The notes under the pieces are model-generated. The model was not told where the DNA came from. It did not search any database and saw nothing but the letters and a program-made list of their open reading frames with translations. The translations under genes and the position numbers were made by a program. From the NCBI RefSeq assembly GCF_020740795.1, contig NC_067287.1:10059501-10123500 (forward strand): 64,000 bases of DNA, in the 5' to 3' direction. This DNA comes from Apus apus. Its lineage: Eukaryota > Chordata > Aves > Apodiformes > Apodidae. Positions 34,909 to 46,900 of this stretch are shown one piece after another. Position 1 is the stretch's first letter, and every line of letters starts with the position of its first letter.

Positions 34909-37480
34909 TAAATGCAGATGTGAAACACTATTAACGAAGTTATTTTTTCTGGTCATTTACTCATTAGCCAGCAACTTTCCCAGCTTAGCAATGGTTATGA
35001 CAAATGATGCTCCTCGTGCAATAAAGGCAGGCTGCAATTCTGTCTTTCCCAGGAATGCTGTCATTCCTCTGCGTGCCTGTAGAGGATGTAGTTCCCTCAG
35101 CAGACGGGAGCAACAAAGTCTTCCCCTGGGGACCACCTACCAGAGGAGGGTACAAGTTTAAAACTGTGTTAAACTCGGACTCATCCAAAGATACTTTTTA
35201 GGTCAGGGAAAAAGAACCTTTCTAACTGACAAGGGAGTGGTAGAAAACTTGTATCATAATTTGTATAAAAAAGGTAAAATTAAATAAATATTTTAAGCTC
35301 ACAGGTGAAGAAAAACATGCTGGATTTCACATATTTATTCTTTGGACATGGACAGATCTTGCTGCTCTGGAGAAATTACACTAATCTGAAGAGAGGATAC
35401 TGATCTGAAGAGATGCTCAGCATGTATAGCCAGACTTTGGAAGCTGTGGAAGAAATCAGCAAGAGAAGTACAAGGTTTTGATCGGACCCTTGACAGTTTC
35501 CTCAAATTAACAGAATGTTAAACTGGGGAAAAACTGGCAAATTTGCTTCAACGTGAGTTACTGTAAAATATGATCCACTTCAGCTTGTAGCTATAGTTGG
35601 ACTTACAAAGATTTGTTCTGACAAATGTCGATAAGCATATGTTATCCTATTCATGCTTTTCCTCCTCCAGGCCTGCAGCTCCTCCTCGTTTCTTCTCGGG
35701 ACCTAAATGACAGCAAGCAGCAAGGTTCAGGCATGTTGCAGGCAGGGAACTGCTGCAGGACCTCAGTGCTCTCCCTCCACTACACTTGCAAGGTCCAGGG
35801 TGGGGTTTTGGTCATTCTGAGCCACTAAATTATAACCAGGGAAGGATACTGAGAGAAATAAACCTGAACACAAGTTATAATCAGCAGCAACCGGCAACTA
35901 AAGATAAAAGGTGGCTTGGACTGTAAGTCCTTAGCAAACGTGGTCAAGCTGTTGCCCTCTCTCTGCTATCAAGCGTTTTGTCAATGCCATCTTACGACAG
36001 CCTCTGGTACTGCGAGTGCAACGCTTTTTGGGAGGAAAAGCAAATGCAGGGGGGGAGCAAAGCTGAGTTCACCACCCTGAGCTCAGGGACCAGAAACTGA
36101 GGGGCTGCAGAAACATGCCCTAAGGATCGCTGGCCTGTCCTGGGTGTTGGAGAAGTTCTAGGTGGAGGAACATCCTACCAACTCCCTGTGGTGAAGCTAT
36201 GTCCCTGTTGGGACCAGCTGTCCTCAAGCAGGGGGGAAATCAAACACAAAAGTACAGCTCCTGCCAGAGTCGATTTTTGCTTCAAATTTTCGCAGGAAAA
36301 TTTCAGTGGTGTTGGCGTGCATTTATGATACCATACAATTATATTGTATTTTCAATTAAATCGTCGAGTTATCGGCAGAGGAGGAACTAACAAGTTTGGA
36401 GGGCAAAAGGAGTGCTGTTCTGGCCAAAATTTTCTTTGATGGACAATGTGACTCTACTGATTTTTTAGCCTGTGCTTCCACAGGGGAAAAGGCAGCTGAA
36501 AAGCCTTCGCCCCCCTCCCCCCCCTTTTTTTTTTTCCTTCCTTTTTTTTCCTCTGCAGTGACAATTATACTTCTAAAAAAGGCAGGATGGGGGAATTTTA
36601 TGCCTGTGCAGTGGTAATATATTTTGTCTCTGTAAGAGAGATTATAGGTGCAGGTGCAACAGGCAGGTAAATGCAGCCTGTTAGCTGAGATACGTGTGTG
36701 TGCTTGGCAAGGAGGAGCGGATATGAGCTAAGTTAGAGACTGCTTGAAGCTTATAAACATATTTAAAAGGCACGATATAATAATGTGCTATCATAACGTG
36801 CTATCCTCATTTGGAGGCCAAAGGCAAGGATGTTTTGAATGTCACTGTGAAAGTGGGAATGTGCTGGCAGGAGATGGGAAAGCCAGGGCAGCTTTCGTAT
36901 GGCAGGAAGCTGCCAGGGGGGATGCACAAAGCATCCCAGGGGGGATGCTCTAGGTCAATAAACTACTTGTCTGAAATACGTTCTCCTCCACCTTTTTGCT
37001 TCGATGCAGAATCTCGCCTTGGGGATTTTTTAGCATATCTTGTGTAACAGTTGTTTGCAACATTGCTCTGCTAACCGCGGCTGTGTCTGATTCTGCCCTC
37101 CCCTTCCCCATGTGCCCACTGATTGCAGCGCGAACAAGGCTCCTCTGCGCCCGACTTGAAGCAACAGCAGCTGCGCTCCCTGAAGTCTGGGTTTGCCCCG
37201 AAGCCACGCCTGGCCTGAAGGGTGACACACAACCAAACCAGTCTCTCCCAGTTGGCTCTGCTGCCATCCTGTGAAGGAAAAAAAGAAACAGGCACAGCTG
37301 CTGCCCCTACGCAGGAATTGGAGGGAAAACAGGAAGGAAAACGTATTTCCTCTGGAGGCCAGGACGGGCTGTGCTTGGCTCGGTGCAGGAACTCCCGAGC
37401 TTGGCGCTGTTTTACGGTCTCCGTGACAGGATTCAGCAGCACCCCAGCCAAAGCCTCCCCTGTCCTTGCTGATGCGCAGC
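34909..37480. other. Intergenic, upstream of OSBPL11
   Basis: No gene recognised. Contains an AT-rich, CpG-bearing block at 36265-36385 that differs from its surroundings, a C-run followed by T-runs near 36,510-36,550, and rising GC toward the OSBPL11 island. Confidence 0.55.
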
Positions 37481-37583
37481 ACGGCCCGGGCTCCCTCCCT
37501 CCCTTAGGCGGAGGACGCCGGCAGCCAGCAGCTCGGGGCCGGCTCCCGGGCCTGCTGCGGCCGCCGCGCTGCCCGCTCCAACC

Positions 37584-37760
37584 ATGGCGGCGCCGCCGAC
37601 CCGGAAGGGGTGGCCGTGCCGGGCCGTGCCGGGGGAGGGAGCGGGAGGGCGGGTTTCCCCAGCCCGGCGCCGCGGGGAGCCCAGCCCGGCCGAGCGGGCT
37701 GCCGCCATCGCAGCCTGCATGCCCCGGCGCGGCCCGAGAGGGGCCGGCGGGACGGGCTGA
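37584..37760 (+). other. Potential upstream ORF in OSBPL11 5' leader
   Basis: ATG at 37584 in a strong context (ACC ATG G) opens a 58-codon frame (starts MAAPPTRKGWPCRAV) ending TGA at 37758-37760, 65 bases before the OSBPL11 ATG. If transcripts start upstream of 37584, this uORF would be translated first and could damp OSBPL11 translation. Alternatively the ATGGCGGC is simply a YY1 site at or upstream of the start. Confidence 0.4.
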
Positions 37761-37825
37761 GGGGCGGGCAGGCGGCCCGCCCGGGGCCGGGGGCGCCCGC
37801 AGGGGGCGGGGGGAGCCGCGGCGCC

Positions 37826-37950
37826 ATGCAGGGCGCGGACCCCGCGGCGGCCATGAAGGGGCCGGAGGGCGAGGGGAAGGCGGAGCAGCCCCCGGCGGCC
37901 GGGCAGGGCGGCGGCAGGAGCGGCCGCGGCGCCAAGGGCTGGCAGTACAG
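37826..37950 (+). CDS. OSBPL11: OSBPL11 exon 1
   Basis: Starts [20 protein letters not shown] and ends GAKGWQY plus two bases of Ser, donor GTGGGC. The first residues MQG and the last ones KGWQYS align with human ORP11. The Gly/Ala-rich middle is low complexity and variable between species. Confidence 0.92.
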
Positions 37951-40900
37951 GTGGGCGCGGGGCTGGGGCGAGGGGTCTGTGCGGGGGAGCCGGGCCCGGG
38001 GCGCTGCTGGAAACGCCCGGTTCCCCCCCTTGCGGGGGCTGCCCGCGCCCTGCCAGCCCGGGGCGCGGGTGGTCGGGGCGGCTGGCCCGGCTGTGAAGGC
38101 CCTTAAGCAGGCAGGGTCCCCCCGGGGGGACGCGGGCATCGACGCGGGCACCGGCACCGGGAGGGGCTGCGGGGTGAAGCGGCCGCTCGTCCTCCCCTCC
38201 CAGCCCCTTCGGCTCCGGGGCTCCTCTGCCGCCGTGTCCCCCGCTGCAGGTGCTGCCAGGACCGTGCCTCGGCTCCTTCCAACCTCCTGGCTCTTCGTTT
38301 TTCCCTCGCAGGAGGGTGGAGAGCGGTCTGGAGTTGCTGAGGGGCGCGCCGTCGCTTTCCGGAAAGCTAAACTTCTGTGCCGCATCTTAAGCTCGGTGTG
38401 TCTTTTGGAAGAACTGAATGGCAGCCTTTGGTGGTTTGGGTTTTTTTTTTTGTCGATGGCTTTTTTGTTTGTTGCTGGTAGTGAAACTCGGAGTGTGCCT
38501 GGAGTTTCTGGCTTTTCTTAAAGAGCGGCTGCGCTCAATGGAAGCCGGGGTGTTGCTCAAGTACAGCAGGAACGGCAGAAGAGAGCAGAGAAAGCAGGAG
38601 CAGAGGAGGGCACAGCGTTAGTTTGGAATAGATTCCAACTGAAACCCTTCCTTTGAGCGACCTGCCTGGGCGTTTGAGGCTTTTGTACTTTTTTTGTTCT
38701 GATGTGCTTTCTGATTATGGTCTGGTTTCTCCGCTGAACCTATAAATCTGTGATCGAAGGAGTTTCCACTCACCAACAGTGAGAATTCTGAGGCGTCCCT
38801 TGAGCGGTTTCCCAATCTCTGCATTTTAGGTCTCTCACCCTTGACTGGAGTTCTGCCATGTTGCTGTTGAAAGGAACTGCTGTGACATGAAGTTTGCACA
38901 CTTCTCCTTCAGATGCAGGCTCTCCAGAGCCATCATCTGCCAGCCCAGATGGGCTGGCTTTCTGTTCCCCGTGTGTGGAGACTGCGGAACCGGAGCGTGG
39001 GACGTCTGCGCGTGCCTCACGGGATGGAGGGCCCTTCAGATGGCCCAGGCTGTGCAGGCATCGGGAGCCTGGTGGTTTCAGTAGGGAACAAGCAGCTCGG
39101 TCATCGTTAAGAATCTGGGTCATGAGTAGTTTAGTTTTCCGAGGAATGGTGCCAGGAAGAAAAGTGGTGATTTCAGGGCCGGTACTTTGGGCTGTGAAGC
39201 AGGGAAAGCTTGTCCGATTGAGTTATTGGTTGTCTTGCGTGTCGTTTCCAGTCATTTCTGAACTTTTTTAAAGCTCTAGATTCAAGTATGGCTGTGAACT
39301 TTCACATGAACGTTGCTATCCTTGTGGCCGAGCACCCGCTGTGCGTGGGTTTCACAGGTGAAACGCAGGGATTTATGTAATAAAAATGGAAGTGTTGTAA
39401 TTTTATGTGGAATTGGAGGCAGTGGAAGGGATGAGATTCCTGGTTTGCCTGGTTCTGCTGTTGTATGTTTGAGATGGTGGTCACGGGTCAGTGCTGTGGA
39501 GTAAAATTCCGCTTTTTAAAATTCTGTTTCTTTTAGTGTTGTGGCTTGTAGGGCAAAAGTTGAACTGACTTTCTGAAAGACAGTCAGTGTGTTGGCTGGA
39601 CAACTGTAAGTGTGAACTGTCCACGTTATTCATTGCAGCTATCAATATCATGTTTTGTGATTGGGTGTAGGTTTTTTGGTTTTGTTTTGGCTTTTTTTTT
39701 TTTTAGATCATTGGAACAAGTTTAATGTACTAATTAATTGTATGATTGTGAACACTTGAGTTTCCTCACTGTTCATGTCTGCTGTGTTGGAAGTCAATTG
39801 TTTACACCTACGTTTGTCTCTGTATCTAACTTCCCACAAAATACCACCTTTCCCCACTGCATTCCTAGGAAGTTCTCCTAGATGGGATGCTGTAGCTTAG
39901 TTTTCACTTAATGGATAGCTTCTTTTCCAAAATGTATTTGATGAAAGAAAGACCCTGTAATAATAAATAAGTATATAAATAAATCAGTCTAAAATACGGG
40001 GTTTAGGAATAGATTTTCTGTCAGCTTCTGGTCAAAGTTTGATCTTTAACTTTTGTTGTTAGACAAATGGGACAACAGGTACTTGATACTTTAATGCTCC
40101 AAATGGGGAATTATAACTATTGAATAAATATATCTCCAGTGCTGCTGGAACCTGAAATAATGAAAACTGAACTTGAAATTTGTAAGGGCTCAGTTTCTTC
40201 AAAGAGCAGAAAGATAGGTTTTGGTTTTGTTTTTTTTGGGGTTTTGTTTTTAGGTTGTGTTTTTACTCAACAGAAATGAAGAGTTCTTGAGAAACTGCTC
40301 ATCAAGACATCTGACAGGAAATGATCTCATGAATATGTGATCAGAGTCAGTGTGTTTGAAAGCAACTAACCCTTGGCTGCATTTTCCTGATTGGGAACAC
40401 AGGAACAGTGTGAATGTTAACTTGCAGTTAAGTAGGCAAAGGGAGCCTGTGAGGTTGTGCTCAGGGATAAAAACTCTTTATCCCTGTTTTCCTTTAGAGA
40501 AACAGTTACCGTGCGGTGAGACTTCTGAGTAACTTCAAATTGTTAAAAGATTACTTGATAAAGTAATTTCAGGTTACATCTTCTAGACAGCTTCTTGGTT
40601 TCAGCATTAATCAAGCTAGGAATTGTATGGTTGCCCATATAAAGAATTATTTGCATTCAGTAGTTCTGCTTTTACTCTTGACCATCTTAATTTGGTTTTT
40701 GCCTTGCTCTAGGTTAAATGCACAGGGTTGTTTCAAAGCAGTGAGAGAAAGGAGACCACTTTGGCAGGTACTTCTGTGACATGTGAACCATAGTCATTCA
40801 AATAACAAAAATTTCCCCACCACAAAGCAGAATCTATGTTTATGAGCTAAGTAGTGAGCTGGTCAGAATATGTGCCAGAGAAGTGTAACAAGTCATTTCA

Positions 40901-43900
40901 GGCTGCCTTGAGGGGCTCTCAGATATTTTTGAGAGAAATTACTTGTAATAATTTTTTCTCATTGGTCTACAAAATTAAAAGTTAAAAGCTCTGTGGTTGA
41001 CTAGAGAAACAAGATTGTCTTCCCAGTTGGAGACACGCTAATGTGCCATCATCTTACATTTTTCTTAGTGGCTCTGCTCTCAGATACATAAATCCATTCA
41101 GCTGCTATTAAATGGATTCCCAGCATTTTTTCCTTTTCCAGTAGAAATAAATGTAAAATGTTCATGAATTTCCCAAATGATTGCTGATTTTTAAGCTTTC
41201 AAGTTATATTTCAAAACTATTTACTTTTTGGTTCTGCATGAATTTTTGTAGATGATTCCCTTTGTTCCTTATTTCTGAAATGGTTTTAGCATCTGCCCAC
41301 TATGCATTCAGCCATAAGTATTTATAAAATGCCACAGGTTATGTATTTGCTCTTTTTTTAAGGAAGCAAGATAACTTCAGTTAGGTGTTCCTGAAAGTGT
41401 GCTTAAGTGCTGAGGAGTTTTTCACGGTTGTGAGTTGGTATAGAAAAACACTTGGATGAAAGTATCTTCTAAGAAAAGGAGTCAACTTGCTAGACTGATG
41501 TTGAAGGTGGTGTTGATGTCAGTCTTGCTTGCAGAAAAACAGTTTTTCTAGTTTCTATGCATTTTGAGAGGTTAAATTTCATCTCTTTGGACTGTAAAGC
41601 TGAATCCAGCTTGGTAGAAACAGGTACAGGAGGAACTGACAGCACAGTGTCCAACATTTCATGTTGCAAACCTCTCCCTTGCTGGTCCTCCATTCTTGTT
41701 TCTGAACCTAATGTTTTTCATCATAGCATTAATGTAAGCATCAAATTCTTGCTTAAGCTGCAATACGGTGTGTTAGCTGACCTAATTAACTCTGGACTCC
41801 TGAGAGCAGGCCAGAATTTAAAGTTCCTTTCACTTGATAAGTAGAAGAAAAGAAGCCTCCCAAACCTTCATGCAACTGTTACATGTAATCATAAGACAGA
41901 TTTTTCTAATGCCAGTATCAGTACTTCCTTCATCTCCCTTGTTTTGGGCTTTCTTTTTGCACTGCTTAAACCAAAATAATTTGGGCTCCTACATGGAATT
42001 CTTGTATATCTGCCATAGTGGTAACTGTAACCGCCTTCCTTGTTGTGCACAACTGCCGAGCGAGAGGGGGGCTGTACTTTTGTGGTGTTACTTGGAGGTC
42101 TGGCAAGGGCTGCTCCTCCTTCGGCCTTCCTGGCTCTCACAGCCCACCCCACTTCCTTGGTTTCCTGCTGTAGTAAGAACCTGCCAGTGCTGTGACGTGG
42201 GGGCGTTGGCCACCAGCAATGATGGGGTTTCTGCTGACCCTGCCATTATGCTTCCGCTGGCAGCTTTTGGTTTGGCTGGTGGTTCTGATGTCAGGTTTGT
42301 GGCAAAGCAAGCCCTGATCTTTCTTCCCTTCTGTTTCTGGTGATCTGTGGAGATGCTCACCACTCTGTGGCCTTCAGAAAGCCCTCGCTGCTCACTTTCT
42401 GACTTGCTGCTGGCCCTTTGAGGTGCGTTGAACTGGGTGCCGAAGAGTTTCTCAAGTGGCTGCTGTGAAATTCAGAATTCCGTTTTGCATTTTTGCATGT
42501 TCTATTCCTTTCTATTACTAAAAATCAGATTAGGATGCCTGTCATGTGTTTGATACACTGGAGGCAAATGGCTGAAAAACTTGGTGTCTGAATTTCTTTA
42601 TTCTCATATGAGTCTGTTTAAATATTGTGTCATAACACTAATTTAGAAATGCTGTTCATTAAAATAGACAAGAATCCTGTGTTTAAAATGGTCAGCTGGT
42701 TATATCCACCTCAGGATCCATTCTGTGTTATTAAAATGTTAAGATCATTTTCTATCAAGCTGATCTTACCGGTTGCTGAAGCCCCAAGCACTTCTCAAAA
42801 GGCATGTGAGCCATTCGTGTTCACACACGTATTTAAGACGTGTAAGAATGGGGCTGGGGCAGATGGAAGCCCAGATGTGTTGTAAATTAAGAGAAGCCTC
42901 TGTGTGAGGGATAATGAGTGGGTAAAATTGGGGAAACAGGTTTGAGTAATTTAAACAGGAGCTTCATGATGGCTGGTGTGTGGAACCTAAAGCCAATTTC
43001 TGAACCAGATCAGCAAGGTTTGGGTTCCCTTCTCTGTGGCTCCTCAGTGAGCAGCTATGAAGAGCACTGTCCCCTCTTCTTCTTGGAGCATCCCTGTGTT
43101 GAACGGGTGGGCTGTAAAACTCACTGGGGCAGGGGGTGTCAAATGTGGGAGTTAGTTCTGGCATTGCAGGATACTTGTGTTAATACTGGGATATTCATTA
43201 AGAGTTCAAATTAAGCTAAAGTGAAGAAGCACAAACTTCTGAATAGCTTCTGAATATCAAATAATTTGTGCTTTCCGTGGAGTAGATTTCTGTAGGAGTT
43301 AATTGCTGTTACAAATGTCTATCCTTCACTGAGTGCAAAGGGTATTTTTCAGCTTCCCATTTTCTAAAGTAATTATGTAGCAGCAAGTTAATTGAGTGTC
43401 TACAACACTAACATGCTGCTCTGCCACACACATTCTCTCCCCAGAGAGAAGCTGAAAAACAAACTGCACATAGCTGACCTAATCACACTGCTTAAAGCAG
43501 AAGGTGCCAGCTGCTGCTGTTAGGTTATCTGAGGTAGGTTCTTGTGCTATACTAATCTTACCATAAAAATTAAGATGTGTGTGCAAGGACCCCTGTTTAC
43601 TTAAGGATGTTGCCTTGACCATGTTCTGATCAGCTGCCAGTGCTGATGAATTCTTCGTGTAGGGGATCACTGTCTGTTGGAAATGCTGCTGGACAACTTT
43701 CCTTTAGGGTGCTTGCAAAGCTTGTACCACTTCAGATTTTCTGTACTGTGTGTTGCTGAAATTGGAGGGGAGGACAGGCTGAAATGGGGTATGAGCAATG
43801 CTGTTTGTTCATGTCTGTTAAGCTGGCAATCTTGTATTTGTCAATGTGCTTTGGAGAAGGAATACCAGTGTCAGGGGAAGGCTTTTTGCTACAGATATGC

Positions 43901-46900
43901 ATTTTTTTTCTTTTTCCTTCCGGATGTGAATTCCTGAGTTTTTGTTGAGGCTGGAAATCTTTAAAATCTTGCTCAATGTTTAGACATTGACAGATCCTGA
44001 AGAGCTCAGTTTGTGTTGAGATGTTGGTTTCATTTGTTGCAGTGGAGGTGTAACAGAAAGCATGAAATTTGCTGGTCAGAACTGCAGGATGCTGTGCATT
44101 AAGGAGCTGGTTTCTGACCCTGGCTCTGACTTCTTTGGCAATAGTCATATTTAAACTGGCTTTCCCCTGTAATCACTGGCTGTGTGTTCCTTTTCTTCCT
44201 GGAGGCCTGATTTGGAGCTGTTGGCTCTGATTTTGCAAAACTTTCACAGGGTTATGACTGCAGCTGAAACCAGCAGAAGCTGTGATTTGAATGTATAGAA
44301 AATAAACTACAAATTGGACCACAACTGTCTCAAAGTTAGGCTGAAAATCCATTGTGCCTCAGTTCCCTAAATGTAAAATGGTGTGATAATGTTCTCATCC
44401 TTTTCTTGTTCAGTACATGACTCTTTCATAAGTGTTGATGACAAGCACAAGAGAAGGAAACCATAAGGAATTTCTTTATTAGCTCATGAGTGCCCAATGA
44501 ATAACACCTGATGTTCCTTGCACAATATGAAGGAGCACTTTTGAATAAGTCCTTGTCTGGGAATCACTGCCTACCTAAAGCACTGAACAAGAATATAGTC
44601 CTGCTCTTTTATGTATTGTCATGGTCATAGGTGGTTAACACATGTACTTTCTTAATTAGTGTTTAAACCTTCTGACTACCTTATGCCTCAGCTTACGGTC
44701 TTTCTGAATATTTAAATAGTCAATTGTGTTCTTGCTTGCTTGGAAGGTGGTAATACTTGTTATCCTCTGTATTTAATCTGAAATAACTGAAAAACAGTTG
44801 AAAAATAATTAAAAAGAGAAGAGGCTTATCTGGAGCACCTACTAAGTGTGTTTATCTTCCATTTAATAGCCTGTGTTTTATTGCTGCAAAGTCCAGGATG
44901 GCAATGTGTAGTTGTTGATATCATCTTTTAAAAGTCATAATCACAAATGCATCTTAAAACTATAAGGGCATATCTAGTAGTTCTTATCCTACCAGAAATA
45001 TGAAGACTAGAAGCAGAGCAGAATGCCTTGGGGTGGAGTGTGTAGTAAGATAAATCATGTACTTAGAGAAGGTAAGTGTTGCTGAGGTTTGCTCCACCGG
45101 TTTTTGGGAATGGCTCTTAGCAGGTCCCATGGCTTTCTGAGCGTGGTGTTGGGCAGATAGCCCAAAATTTGCAAAAGTTTTGGGTTTTGGTAACAATGTG
45201 TGAAACTGCATTATGGTGTGCTGATGTAAACTGCTGACAGCAATGGTATCAAATCTGCAGGCAACAATCGTGTTCCAGAGGTACAAGGTGGAGACCTCAG
45301 ACCTTTTGAGGTGCCTGCTTTTTGAGTGTTCCAGCTCTAAAATGCTGGTGGCTAAATCTACAGTTACTCTTCTAGTGATAGCTTGAGTAGTAGTTATCCT
45401 TACAGAAAAATCTGCAGGATTGGCTACTGACTCTTGGGTCAAGCTTCAGTTGTGTTGTGCTGACACAAATCCACAATAAATTGCATGTGAGCAGAGTTCT
45501 TGCTGACTTGAGGTGTTTGTGTATGTGCAAGAGAAATTGCTTAGCTGGAACTTGCTGCAGTTTTTCTCCAGTCAGATGTATTTTGAGAGGTAAAGAGGTC
45601 TTTAAATGATCAAGTAGTTAAGTAGTCAGCTTTATAGCATCCAGTGAGAGCAGTGTTTTGCTACTTATTAATTAAATATTATCTCTTTCCTTTTTGTTGT
45701 TGCTACACTGAAAGACTGTTACAGTGGTTTCATTTGCTTGTGTTTGACCTGTGGTATTAATGCACAGAAGAGGAGAATCCAATGCAAGTTGAATTAGGAT
45801 GGCTTTAAAAAAAACAATCCTAAAAGCTTGATTTATCATTCAATTTGAGAATTAGCATTCATAGAAACCTTGGGTGCAACTGTAACTGCTGTGCTGGAGA
45901 AGCTGGGTGGTGGGACAGCCCCATATCCCTGGATGGGAAGCCAGGGTTGGGTCATGCTGGGCTCACGGATACCTGGCAGCTCATTTCAGCTCTGCTGCAC
46001 CCTTCCTTCATGGCAAGCCTGCACTTCTCTTCCAGGGCATGTCTGTGGTCTCAAGGGTTTGCACGAGTACCATTGAGAGAAGTTTTTATATCTAATGAGG
46101 ATGTGTGTGTTGCTAGCACACTTGTGTCCAAATGGTATTCTGAAGCAACTTCAGGGGCTGCTTTTGTATTTCTTATCATATTGTTGGACCCTTTTTCCAT
46201 GTACTTGCTGGATTCTAGACTTACAATTGAACAGTCACACACATGCACTGAAGAGCAGGAGCTTTGTCACCACTTTACAGCTGCCTGTAGGATGCTGCTG
46301 GTGAATTGTACAGCAAGGTTACCTTTTTCTATCTTCCCAAAGCTGTTTGGAAAAGCAGAACTAATTTATTGATGTGCATACTCTCTCAGCAATGTGAAGG
46401 CTTCTGCCTTACCTTGCTGGGTGTACTGGGGAGCCCAGACTTGCACCAACAAGCCGTGGGACTGGAGAGTGCTTGACGTGGTGGTGGTTTCTTGGGAGCA
46501 AGTGATCTTTCCAGTTGCAGAAGTTGCAGAAGTTGCAGTTGTCTGAAGTTTCTGTTCCTGACACAGGTGTGTGGTTTTTTTTTCTTCTCCTCCTGTGCCT
46601 TTCTCCCTGTAACAAAAAGGAAGCAGTGCACTGTAGATAAGCACGTTATAGTGGTCAGTGAGGAAAAAGCAAGCTGTTACAAATGGCAAGTCTGTGAGCA
46701 GTTAGAGATGGACAAGTGCAGTGAAAATGGTTACTGCTTTCTTCAAACTATATATGCAAAACCAGTCATTGGTTTGCACTATTGTGCTCCCGATTTCTTT
46801 CTTTCCCTTTCTTTATGCTTTGCTAACTTTTAATCTGAAGGCAATCTCTTTCACCAGGATTTTGCATCTTGCTATGAGCTCAGTAGAAAGGAGACTCTTC

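Larger units (their letters stand above)
37481..38260 (+). promoter_or_regulatory. OSBPL11: CpG island / promoter of OSBPL11
   Basis: Dense CpG and G+C around exon 1. Motifs seen are AACCATGGCGGC (37581-37592, YY1-like), CCGGAAG (37601-37607, ETS/GABP-like) and several GGGGCGGG boxes (e.g. near 37,762 and 37,803). No TATA box. This is the typical arrangement of a broad housekeeping promoter. The exact transcription start is not known. Confidence 0.8.

Noticed and set aside
37222-38521. Frames of 293-303 codons on both strands around OSBPL11 exon 1
   Set aside because: Same GC effect. Only the part 37826-37950 of the 303-codon frame matches OSBPL11; the remainder reads through the intron past a good donor.
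44984-45442. 152-codon minus-strand frame in OSBPL11 intron 1
   Set aside because: No family resemblance, signal peptide or splice context; consistent with chance.
45845-46372. 175-codon plus-strand frame in OSBPL11 intron 1
   Set aside because: One or two stop-free runs of this length are expected by chance in 64 kb. No recognisable motif, and the overlapping frames show no pattern.
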